A DNA stretch of 64,000 nucleotides from Desulfitobacterium hafniense DCB-2 (lineage in GTDB: Bacteria; Bacillota; Desulfitobacteriia; Desulfitobacteriales; Desulfitobacteriaceae), in NCBI RefSeq assembly GCF_000021925.1, contig NC_011830.1, forward strand, positions 4,933,001 through 4,997,000, given 5' to 3'. A model generated the notes under the pieces. It worked only from the letters and a program-made list of their open reading frames with translations, was not told the origin of the DNA and did no database searches. Below are positions 25,335 to 32,905 of the stretch, one piece after another. The position numbers and the translations under genes are program-made. Positions within the stretch are counted from its first letter, which is position 1. Every line of letters starts with the position of its first letter.

Positions 25335-27296
25335 TTGAAACTCAAGACACGATTATTTTTGATGTTCTTAGCTACTAGTTTAATTCCACTGTTAATCTTT
25401 TCTGCCGTATCCATACCCTCTTTTATCTCAGACTCCCAACAGAGTACCTATCAGCTAAGCGAGGATAAAATAGCAATTGCTGAAGCTGAAATAAACGGGA
25501 TGCTAGATAAAAATTTCAATACCCTACATATGGTCGCTAATCAGCCGGCCATCCGCAATTTCGATTTACCTAATGCGAAAAATATTCTGCTGGATGCCGT
25601 TAAAGTCAATCCCGAACTTATTATTGCTCTTGACAATACTGAAGGACAACAAGTCGTTAAAAGTAATGATGATGCCTTAACCAACATCATTGAGCGGGAT
25701 TTTTTTAACCAAGCCATGAACGGGACTGAAGAGTATGTATCCGATATTATCGTTGCGAAGGCTACCGGTGCATTGATCGTCGTTATCTCTACACCTGTTC
25801 GTGATATGAATAATAACATTGTCGGAGTTCTTCAAGCGAACATACAACTCGCCCAGCTCAGTGATTTTGTCACAGATCTTTCAGAGGACGGTTCAAACGT
25901 CTATGTGCTTTCCAGACAAGGGACAGTATTGGCCCATCCCCATATGGAATATGTTCAAAACCAGGAAGATTTCAGCTCTTTAGAATTTGTGGAAACAGGT
26001 TTTACTGGGCAGGACATGACCATGCAAGCGGCAAATATTCAAGGTGAAGAGGTTATTGTCAGCCATGCTTTGCACGAGCAGGCGGGCTGGTTAATCGTTG
26101 TGGAAACCCCCGTTTCGGTGGCGATGGCTTCCGCTAATAAACTCCTGTATATCTCAATCGGCTTGCTTTTTACTGTGAGCGTTATTGTCGGCTTATTCGG
26201 CTTTATCTTTGCCAAACGATTTACGAAGCCCCTCGTCGAGTTATCCTCTGTTGTCGAAACAATTGCGAGGGGAGATTTGACAGACTTTGAAGTTGAAATC
26301 AAGTCAAAAGATGAAATCGGCCGACTTTATCATAGTCTTAAAACAATGACTCACAACTTAAGGGGACTTGTCGTCAACATTCAAGAGGTTGCCTCGGCTT
26401 TAGCATCTCATTCTGTGCAATTATCGTCGACAACTGAGGAAACCACGGAGAGTTTAACCCAAGTCGTTACAACGATAAACGAAATGGCTCAGGGCAACAG
26501 CAATCAGGCTTTAATGATTCAAGGTTCAACAGATGCGATTGCTACGGTTAATCATATCGTCGGCGAAGCTACGCAAAAAACAGAAGTTGGTGCAGACAAG
26601 GCCAAAGAATCATTAGAGCTTGCTAAAGAAGGTCAAAAGGCTCTTGAACGCCAAAGTCAAAAAATAGAAGAAAACAACAAGTATTCGAATACTGTTGGTC
26701 AATCGATACTTCAACTGGCGACAATGGCCGATGAGATTCGCAACATGATCGGGGCTATTAACAGTATCGCTGAACAAACCAATCTACTGGCCTTAAATGC
26801 TTCGATCGAAGCGGCCCGCGCTGGTGATGCAGGGCGAGGATTTGCCGTCGTAGCCGAAGAAATCCGCAAACTTGCTGAGCAATCCAGTAATTCCACTAAG
26901 AGAATTGAAGATATTGTCAATAGCATTAATAGCAAGGTTAATGAAGCGGTTAATAATATGAATCAGGCTAAAGAAAGCGTTGTTGTTATGGAATCTTCGG
27001 CAGAAGATACCAAAGAAAGCTTTGCAAAGATTTTTGCTTCGATTACTGAGCTTGCGCAAAACTCCTATGAAATTTCCACAGCCTTAGGAGAAATCAATGA
27101 TCAGACACAAGAAGTTGCTCATCAAGCCACAAATATTTCCGCAGTGGTTGAACAAGCCTCGGCTGGTATGCAGGAAATCTCAGCCTCTTCAGAAGAGCAA
27201 TTAGCTTCAATCGAGACGATTGCTCAATCCTCCGGCCAATTAGAAACTGCGGCTCAAGAACTTCTCACTCAAGTCGCGAAATTTAAAATTAGATAA
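25335..27296 (+). CDS. Membrane methyl-accepting chemotaxis protein (dCache)
   Basis: 653 residues: a membrane helix (about 7-28), an extracellular double-Cache sensor (about 30-270), a second helix (about 273-297), HAMP (about 298-350) and a signalling domain with the tip EQTNLLALNASIEAARAGDAGRGFAVVAEE split across its hairpin. It relays an outside ligand to CheA/CheW. The TTG start at 25335 follows AGGGAGG. A c-di-GMP-I riboswitch lies in its leader, so expression responds to the motile/sessile second messenger. A diguanylate cyclase gene is present elsewhere in the window. A strong terminator follows. Confidence 0.95.
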   Translation: MKLKTRLFLMFLATSLIPLLIFSAVSIPSFISDSQQSTYQLSEDKIAIAEAEINGMLDKNFNTLHMVANQPAIRNFDLPNAKNILLDAVKVNPELIIALDNTEGQQVVKSNDDALTNIIERDFFNQAMNGTEEYVSDIIVAKATGALIVVISTPVRDMNNNIVGVLQANIQLAQLSDFVTDLSEDGSNVYVLSRQGTVLAHPHMEYVQNQEDFSSLEFVETGFTGQDMTMQAANIQGEEVIVSHALHEQAGWLIVVETPVSVAMASANKLLYISIGLLFTVSVIVGLFGFIFAKRFTKPLVELSSVVETIARGDLTDFEVEIKSKDEIGRLYHSLKTMTHNLRGLVVNIQEVASALASHSVQLSSTTEETTESLTQVVTTINEMAQGNSNQALMIQGSTDAIATVNHIVGEATQKTEVGADKAKESLELAKEGQKALERQSQKIEENNKYSNTVGQSILQLATMADEIRNMIGAINSIAEQTNLLALNASIEAARAGDAGRGFAVVAEEIRKLAEQSSNSTKRIEDIVNSINSKVNEAVNNMNQAKESVVVMESSAEDTKESFAKIFASITELAQNSYEISTALGEINDQTQEVAHQATNISAVVEQASAGMQEISASSEEQLASIETIAQSSGQLETAAQELLTQVAKFKIR

Positions 27297-27343
27297 GCTT
27301 TGCATCGTGGCCACCATAGAGGACAGAGCCTAATAATAAAAAG

Positions 27344-27380
27344 GCCTTGAGCGCATAGAATTTATGTGCCTCAAGGCTTT
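27344..27380 (+). terminator. Rho-independent terminator after the chemoreceptor gene
   Basis: GCCTTGAG (27344-27351) pairs with CTCAAGGC (27370-27377) and the stem continues inward for six more pairs around a bulged C. TTT follows. The outer arm is the same sequence as in the terminator at 24831. Confidence 0.8.
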
Positions 27381-27482
27381 GGTTCTTATTATGTTCTAAA
27401 ACTGTGGGGATGATTGTGAAGTTAGGTAAATATCGATGTCGCTATTAACAGTAGTTTTTGGGTATACACGAAGGAATCTCGT

Positions 27483-27999
27483 TTAAAATAAAAGAATACG
27501 ATAATTGATTTTCGCAAGGGTGCGATTAAGATTCCAACCCAATGAAAGACGACTATTTTCATCTAATTTAAGTCGTTGATAATCTTTGATGATATATAAC
27601 TTGAACTCTGCTGAAATCCATGAAGCAAATTCAAAGGCGATGTCTCTGTGAGCAAAAGTGCCGCCATAACGACCAGAACGTGAAATGATTCCAATGGCAT
27701 TCGTCCCGCTGATCCATTTTTGCGGGGACATAGTAAAAGCGTTAGAACCGGCCTGCATTTTAAACCCCTCGAATTCGACGGGTTTAAAATCCAAGTTGTT
27801 CCCTAAGTCCAAGAAATTCTAAAGTATCTTTCCCACGCATCCAGTTCCGAATCACATCGTTCGGCTCATTACTTTTAAATCGTGCAATATCCGTAAGGGA
27901 AATGTAATCATTATTATCTCCACTAGAAAAGACTGCTATTTCTTGACCATCGGCATAAATTGTACCTTTCCACTTTTTATCCAAGGTCATTTTGGTCAC
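27483..27999 (-). pseudogene. KilA-N domain protein, frameshifted and truncated
   Basis: Two overlapping frames together give a KilA-N protein. The first (27999-27784) has YISLTDIARFKSNEPNDVIRNWMRG and ends soon after EFLGLREQL. The second (from about 27800 to 27483) continues with FKPVEFEGFKMQAGSNAFTMSPQKWI, SRSGRYGGTFAHRDIAFEFASWIS and ENSRLSLGWNLNRTLAKINYRI, then stops early. Intact relatives continue beyond that point. KilA-N proteins are DNA-binding proteins common in phages and mobile regions. The break lies near 27800-27812. It marks the left edge of the accessory island. Confidence 0.75.
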
Positions 28000-28252
28000 C
28001 TTCCTTTTCTTCAGAGTAATAAACTACAGAGCGGGTATCAAAGAAAGTAGTTGATCAAAATTATCGATTAGTATATATATTTTTTCTTATACAATTATAT
28101 CAAACATATGTTCCCTATGACAATATAAAAAAGATATGGTGGTCCTTGACTACCCAGTGATTTAAATCCTGTCTAAAAAACATGTTATATCTAAACGATA
28201 ATGTAAGATAAATTGCGCAAAAAAGGCCATTGTTTGCGGACCTCTGTTAAGA

Positions 28253-28357
28253 ATGAAATTACCAAAAATTGTGCAGCTCAATGAGGAAGTAATTAAGGGA
28301 CAGATCAATGAGGAAGTAATTAAGGGACAGATCAATGAACTGGTCGGGGCAGTGTAG
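28253..28357 (+). pseudogene. Remnant of an IS256/mutator-type transposase N-terminus
   Basis: A 34-codon frame begins MKLPKIVQLNEEVIKGQI, resembling the start of some IS256-family transposases (MKLP-VQ-NE-VIKGQ---LVRGSVEET). A 27-base unit is duplicated in tandem (28279-28305 and 28306-28332), repeating nine residues. After NEL the frame appears to lose one base, since a shifted reading would give the expected LVRGSVEE. No catalytic domain follows, so it is debris. Confidence 0.5.
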
Positions 28358-28541
28358 AGAAGAACATTACTTAGAAATAAAAGGCACCAGAATTTTGTCC
28401 CTGTGTGCCCCTTGCTTTCGTTAATGAATTTCATATTTTAATCGTAACGAAGGTGCGACTCCCTACCGTATAGAAAAACTGCCGATGCCATCTCTAAAAT
28501 TATAAGGTAAATCAGGTGTCAAATACCCCAAAATAACTAAT

Positions 28542-28613
28542 GCCATGCGGGTTTGACCGCATGGCATCTTTTATTACCTAAGATTTTGAGAAGTTAGGTA
28601 ATAAAGATGCCAT
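28542..28613. repeat. Compound hairpin element, left copy
   Basis: ATGCCATGCGG pairs with CCGCATGGCAT (28542-28569). The 3' arm also begins a second inverted repeat: about 20 bases from 28561 pair with 28594-28613 (TTAGGTAATAAAGATGCCAT) with one extra T. The two stems compete for ATGGCAT. About 50 bases of it recur near 31304. A minus-strand gene ends beyond its right side, so part may act as terminator. Confidence 0.6.
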
Positions 28614-28779
28614 TATGAGTAATGAGCATTGGTGATAACTTAATTGAAACTGCGGGAATTTCTTTTAACGAAGATACCCCCGCTTTTTATGCCCTTTTTT
28701 TAAGGACTCATATAAAAACAATAGAGGAAAATCAAAATGGCAAACGAAAAAATGCAAAAAAGAGTGAACCATCTATAAA
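28614..28779. other. Short intergenic stretch without recognised gene
   Basis: AT-rich, with a possible GCGGG/CCCGC pair (28652-28682). I see no convincing ORF. Confidence 0.35.
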
Positions 28780-29418
28780 TTAACTGTTGCTAGGGATGAC
28801 CGTTTTATCAATTTTTATATAAGTATCAAATTTTTTATCAGGCGTTACGATCGTCAATTTATTTATTCCTTCATCAACAGCAACATATAAACTTTGATTT
28901 CCTGGAATGATAATTGCACCCTCTATACTAGATTTAGCTTCTATTCTATTGCCTACATTTATAAAATCATAATCATCATGTCTTAAGGCAGTAAAGGACA
29001 TCGGAACTGCATGCCCGTAGTTTTTTAAATCTCTACTTTCAGATTCTTTACTAGCAAAATACTTAAGTGGCAGTTCTTTTTCTATCTCTACTGTGTTAAG
29101 CTTTGAAACTAAAAATTTATTATTAATGATAAAATTACTTATTGTAATACCTGTGTGGCTCAAGTTATTTATTTTTACATATATAATCAAATAAAACATA
29201 GGAACAACAGTCCACAAGTCTGGATTTTGTATTCCATCTAAATATAACATATTAGGTCGAACCTTAGTTGCTAAAGGATTAGGAGAAAATTTCAACTGTT
29301 CAATTTCTAATCTTGTTTCTGTTCTTCTAAAATTCAAAAAAGTAAATAACACACTGCAAAATGAAAAAAGCAAAGCAATCGATGAAATTGTTATTGTAAT
29401 ATAATCTTTTATTTGCAT
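28780..29418 (-). CDS. Hypothetical membrane-anchored protein in the defence island
   Basis: 212 residues with one clear N-terminal membrane helix (about residues 8-28, ITITISSIALLFSFCSVLFTF) and a soluble remainder, probably outside or facing the cytoplasm depending on topology, rich in beta-strand-like segments. The ATG follows GGAG. I recognise no family. It lies downstream of the AbiE pair on the same strand, separated by about 120 bases, and inside the stretch bounded by two similar hairpin elements, so it may be a passenger of the same transferred unit. Base composition is AT-rich compared with the flanking core genes. Confidence 0.65.
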   Translation of the reverse strand: MQIKDYITITISSIALLFSFCSVLFTFLNFRRTETRLEIEQLKFSPNPLATKVRPNMLYLDGIQNPDLWTVVPMFYLIIYVKINNLSHTGITISNFIINNKFLVSKLNTVEIEKELPLKYFASKESESRDLKNYGHAVPMSFTALRHDDYDFINVGNRIEAKSSIEGAIIIPGNQSLYVAVDEGINKLTIVTPDKKFDTYIKIDKTVIPSNS

Positions 29419-29536
29419 TTATACAATCTCCATGTCTTTTATGTTCGTTTATGTGCGATTATATCAATTATTAGTATATCATAGGTTTAACCATCCAAGA
29501 ATAGTTCCTTGGCTTCTTTTCTTTGCCGCTGTGATA

Positions 29537-30544
29537 TCAACTCATTTTTAGCCCCATATTTCCATCGGCAGTTTGTGTCATTTCGAGGTTTTCATCCAAC
29601 TTAAGCAATGTCTGATACAGTTCTTTCATGCGCATGGACATCTGTATTGGTGAAACAATGTCCTCTTTAAGAAACACATAAATATCTTGCATCTTTGAAA
29701 ATGCAGTGGAGAGTTCTTCATCTGCACCAATTGCCTCGAACAGCCGGAATTCAGAAAACGATTTTTCCGCAAGGTCGCTTCCGATTCTTTCTCTTTCTTC
29801 TCTGCGCTTATAAGCAAGCATTTCAATCAATTTTTCCGGCGTGGCCAGCAAGGTCTGTATTCTGTCCTGCTCCATCATGGTGGTCAGATCGTAAAGATGT
29901 TTTGCCACATCAAACAGCATGCGACGCTGATAATAAAACTCAGCCGCCAATATTTTATCTGCGAAAATCCGTTCCAGCTTGATTGTTTTGATGGCGAACG
30001 GTCTCACCTCATACTTGGCTTCGATAGCCTCTCGCTGCTGCCGGGTTGCCTCCGAAAAGAGCAGGGGTGAAATTTCAAGGGATTCAACCGGTTCGCTGAT
30101 GGTGAAGGATGTCGCTTCTATTTTCACATACCCAAAGCGCTGGAGTGAGTCATCAGCGTCAAAAGTGACCAAGGGATCGTATTCATAGACGCTGGTTATG
30201 GTGCCACGTTGATTACTTTCTTTTGATTTGTCTGCTGTCCGCAGCAGAGACGTATAGCTATTGGTCGCTGTCTCTAAACGCTTTTTGCCTTGGCTTTTCG
30301 AACAGTCATGTATTTCAACCGTCAGGTCAATATCTTCAGAAAAGCGTTTCATGCGACCGATAGCTTTATACAAGGCGGTACCGCCCTTGAAGTAGGCAGG
30401 AAGCGCACCCTGCTTTTGTGATAATTCCCATAAAAGCAGGGTGAGGTAATAATCCTTTTCCAGGATGTCGATTCGGATGTCGCTTCTCTTACTGACGTCA
30501 GCGAGCATATCTTTGAACGCTTCTTTATCTTGATGCAGTTTCAT
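29537..30544 (-). CDS. abiEii: AbiEii-type nucleotidyltransferase toxin
   Basis: About 335 residues of the AbiEii/AbiGii nucleotidyltransferase family. The catalytic signature is present: FKGGTALYKAIGR (about residues 52-64) followed by FSEDIDLTVE with the paired aspartates. Members modify tRNA ends or use GTP to stop growth during phage infection, as the toxin of a type IV system. The ATG at 30544 overlaps the last 20 bases of the antitoxin gene, so translation is coupled. An upstream in-frame extension to 30583 lies inside the antitoxin gene and is not needed. Confidence 0.9.
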   Translation of the reverse strand: MKLHQDKEAFKDMLADVSKRSDIRIDILEKDYYLTLLLWELSQKQGALPAYFKGGTALYKAIGRMKRFSEDIDLTVEIHDCSKSQGKKRLETATNSYTSLLRTADKSKESNQRGTITSVYEYDPLVTFDADDSLQRFGYVKIEATSFTISEPVESLEISPLLFSEATRQQREAIEAKYEVRPFAIKTIKLERIFADKILAAEFYYQRRMLFDVAKHLYDLTTMMEQDRIQTLLATPEKLIEMLAYKRREERERIGSDLAEKSFSEFRLFEAIGADEELSTAFSKMQDIYVFLKEDIVSPIQMSMRMKELYQTLLKLDENLEMTQTADGNMGLKMS

Positions 30545-31193
30545 TTTCCACCTCCATAAGCAGGTCAATAAGCGGCAGCACAATCTTCTGCGGGTAATAT
30601 TTGCGTGCCGTGAAAATCAGAGTAAGGTAATCTAATTGCTGTTCTTTAGCATGTTGCCGCAGTAATACTTCCGGTTTTTCCGCATCCGTATGTGCATCCG
30701 GCAGATACATAAGCACATCGATAAACTGAAGGTACTTCCAATTCTCATCCGTCACGGGCATGGGCGGCTTACGCAATTTGATGTGGCAGCCTTCCGGCAG
30801 TTTGGCGCCGTAACGGTTCGTAGTGATTTCAATATCACGGGGGATCAGGGTTGTCAAGCCCAGCTTATTGAGCAGGGAAGCACCCGATTCATACCCTATT
30901 TTTGCTCCGTTTTGAACCATCAGTGTTTTTAACAGCACCTGGTCAGCGGTGGGCGTGACCTTTCCGAAAAAGGTTTGCTTCACATGGCAGTAGATGCCTT
31001 TTTGCAGCCGTTCAATTTCGCCCTTGTCCGCCATCCGCTTCAGCTTAACATTGGTTATGGTCTTTGCGTGATTGTATGGAAGCGCAAACTTCTTAGCCAG
31101 CTCTCCGGCGATATCCTCGGTTTGGATTGCCGTTTCATAAGGCACATTTCTGACTGTATGGGCAATGTGTTCCCCATATCCTGTCTGTTCCAT
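30525..31193 (-). CDS. abiEi: AbiEi-type antitoxin / transcriptional repressor
   Basis: About 222 residues: an N-terminal winged-helix-like part (IQTEDIAGELAKKFALPYNHAKTITNVKLKRMADKGEIERLQKGIY) and a C-terminal antitoxin domain of the AbiEi/DUF6088 kind. The protein should neutralise AbiEii and repress its own promoter by binding inverted repeats. The frame opens at 31250, but the ATG at 31191-31193 follows GGGAG and lies downstream of the predicted promoter. A 13-bp inverted repeat overlaps that promoter, which fits autoregulation. Confidence 0.87.
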   Translation of the reverse strand: MEQTGYGEHIAHTVRNVPYETAIQTEDIAGELAKKFALPYNHAKTITNVKLKRMADKGEIERLQKGIYCHVKQTFFGKVTPTADQVLLKTLMVQNGAKIGYESGASLLNKLGLTTLIPRDIEITTNRYGAKLPEGCHIKLRKPPMPVTDENWKYLQFIDVLMYLPDAHTDAEKPEVLLRQHAKEQQLDYLTLIFTARKYYPQKIVLPLIDLLMEVENETASR

Positions 31194-31206
31194 ATTCTCA
31201 CTCCCT

Positions 31207-31280
31207 AAAATGATATTATGACAATAAATTACACCCTGTATTTTTGCCATTATAATATCATTTTATGCAATGAAAGTCAA
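31207..31280 (-). promoter_or_regulatory. Autoregulated promoter and inverted-repeat operator of the AbiE operon
   Basis: On the minus strand TTGACT (31275-31280) and TATTAT (31252-31257) are spaced by 17 bases. The arms AAAATGATATTAT (31207-31219) and its exact complement (31252-31264) form a perfect 13-bp inverted repeat with a 32-base gap; one arm covers the -10 box. This matches the two-site operators bound by AbiEi. Confidence 0.75.
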
Positions 31281-31303
31281 TCCGTCAATGCCCTCAAAAG
31301 TCT

Positions 31304-31333
31304 GATACCATGCGGATTTGCCCGCATGGTATC
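31304..31333. terminator. Hairpin element, right copy (bidirectional terminator candidate)
   Basis: GATACCATGCGG (31304-31315) and CCGCATGGTATC (31322-31333) pair perfectly around a six-base loop and are followed by TTTTT. The sequence through about 31356 resembles 28542-28592 (shared core CATGCGG..TTTG.CCGCATGG.ATCTTTT in pieces). It separates the pentapeptide gene from the AbiE promoter. Confidence 0.65.
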
Positions 31334-31428
31334 TTTTTACTGCCTAAAATTTTGGTGGAGATGAAAAGACGCGATGCTATGGAGAGGATAAGGAGCGGTG
31401 ACTTAACGGCCGTTCGAATCCCACCAAG

Positions 31429-32502
31429 TCAATCTAATAATTCCTCCTTTTGCTTAGCCTGATCATCTATTATAGCCTCTAAAACTTCCTTGATGCCATT
31501 AGGCAGATATTCCTTGATTGGTCTTACCCAATGATATATAAGCAAATCATTAAACATGCCATATTCTTTTTCACCCTTCAGGATTATAGGATAAAAAGTT
31601 ACTGATGGGAGTTTGGGAACAATGATAGCAAGCTCATGTCCGATGCTTCTTACGCTGCTTAAATCTGCAATAACGAATCGTGACATGTGTGCCAGAGTAT
31701 ATACCGTCTCAGTGAAGTTTCGAGAGGCTGGTTTTTCAAAATCAAACATTACAGGTATGTAATTATAATGTCTTAGTTTACTTCTTATTTCATCTAAGAC
31801 AGCTTTCCTTACTTCGGAAAAGTTCCCCAGTATCAATACCACTTTAGATGTTATCGTATCAATGATATTTCTCAAATTTGCATTATTTATCATCAGATAT
31901 ATAAATTGCGCCAGCTCTATATTATCAACAGTTATAATCGGTTGGTCTTCTTTCGTAATAATCAAATCTTCCTGATTTGAATTTTCTAAATTCAAATCCC
32001 ATGAAGAAATACCGTAAACAAAACACCCTGTCAATTTTGTATTGGAAAAATCGTTAGCAATAAAACTTACGTGTTCTAATTTGGCGTTGATAAACTGAGA
32101 ACCTTTAAAAGATGTATCCTCCGCAGAACAATAGGAAAGGTCGGCATTTTCAAATGTACAATTATTGAATGTAGCAGACCCAACCTTACTTACACGCATG
32201 TTTACATTTCGAAATGTACAATTTGAGAAATATGCATCAACCAGGTCTGCAAATGATATTTTTGCGCCGTCAAAGCAACATCCATAATAATAGCCATTCC
32301 TTAATGACGACATATGTAAATCTACATGAGAAAAATCAACATCATCAAAATGAGGCAAATGATATAATTCGGTCTCATCAGGAAACTCACTTGTAAAGTC
32401 AATATTTCTTAATACTGGTGATTGGTGAGGATGATTTTTGCGCCATTCGTTCCATTGTTTTGCGCCACTTTTTAATAACTCAACAAAAAAATCTTGTGTC
32501 AT
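31429..32502 (-). CDS. Pentapeptide-repeat protein with C-terminal TIR-like nucleotide-binding domain
   Basis: 357 residues. From about residue 50 to 165 there are repeated A(D/N)LXX-like units (NCTFRNVNM, NCTFENADL, GSQFINAKL, ANDFSNTKL), which fold as a right-handed quadrilateral helix. Residues about 215-350 (KVVLILGNFSEVRKAVLDEIRSKL, VIADLSSVRSIGHELAI) look like a TIR-like or predicted nucleotide-binding domain. The pairing suggests a scaffold or sensor joined to a nucleotide-using effector, and its place among defence genes supports immunity. The catalytic state is not clear: I see no obvious NADase glutamate context. ATG follows GGAGAG. Confidence 0.75.
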   Translation of the reverse strand: MTQDFFVELLKSGAKQWNEWRKNHPHQSPVLRNIDFTSEFPDETELYHLPHFDDVDFSHVDLHMSSLRNGYYYGCCFDGAKISFADLVDAYFSNCTFRNVNMRVSKVGSATFNNCTFENADLSYCSAEDTSFKGSQFINAKLEHVSFIANDFSNTKLTGCFVYGISSWDLNLENSNQEDLIITKEDQPIITVDNIELAQFIYLMINNANLRNIIDTITSKVVLILGNFSEVRKAVLDEIRSKLRHYNYIPVMFDFEKPASRNFTETVYTLAHMSRFVIADLSSVRSIGHELAIIVPKLPSVTFYPIILKGEKEYGMFNDLLIYHWVRPIKEYLPNGIKEVLEAIIDDQAKQKEELLD

Positions 32503-32600
32503 AATTCACTCTCCAATTACGGGGCTTTTTTCATTATTCACTTGCAATAAAAAGTCAGGTGAACATAACCGCCACACTTTATCGCTACTCAAGGCTGCTT

Positions 32601-32905
32601 TTAACCACATCTATTTAGTCCTATAATAATTGATTGGGGAAGAAAAAATAACCCCTCTTCCCAATTTCCAATCTGAGTAGAATCAATAAACCTAATAGAC
32701 TGGTCAATTGCGTAATCATGAACCAAACCACATCGAATAATATGATAGATTATATCTTCAATTCCTGCGTATCCATTTTCCTCCAACTTCAAATTTTCAC
32801 GTCAGCATTTACTTTTATTTTAATAAAATCTGCCAATATACCGGGGAATCCTTTACTACAAATTTTTCGGAAGTTAACTGAAATGAATTTTTTATTATCT
32901 TTCAC
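32601..32905 (-). pseudogene. Degenerate hypothetical gene fragment abutting an IS element
   Basis: Two short frames, one ending near 32790 and one covering 32792-32601 (KLEENGYAGIEDIIYHIIRCGLVHDY...), read as one protein if a single base is shifted near 32795. The right end coincides exactly with the left inverted repeat of the IS4-type element at 32906. I do not recognise the family. It looks like the remainder of a gene lost when the element arrived. Confidence 0.4.

Noticed and set aside
28279..28332. Tandem repeat considered as a CRISPR start
   Set aside because: Two contiguous units without spacers and part of a reading frame; no array or cas gene in the window.
28162..28434. 90-codon minus-strand frame with repeated SSLICPLIT units
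   Set aside because: The repeats come from the 27-bp duplication, whose other strand reads as a transposase start; no ribosome binding site supports the minus frame.
31350..31428. Possible tRNA with TTGGTGG/CCACCAA acceptor-like ends
   Set aside because: Distances do not allow a T-stem of five pairs between the T-loop and acceptor; no anticodon arm fits.
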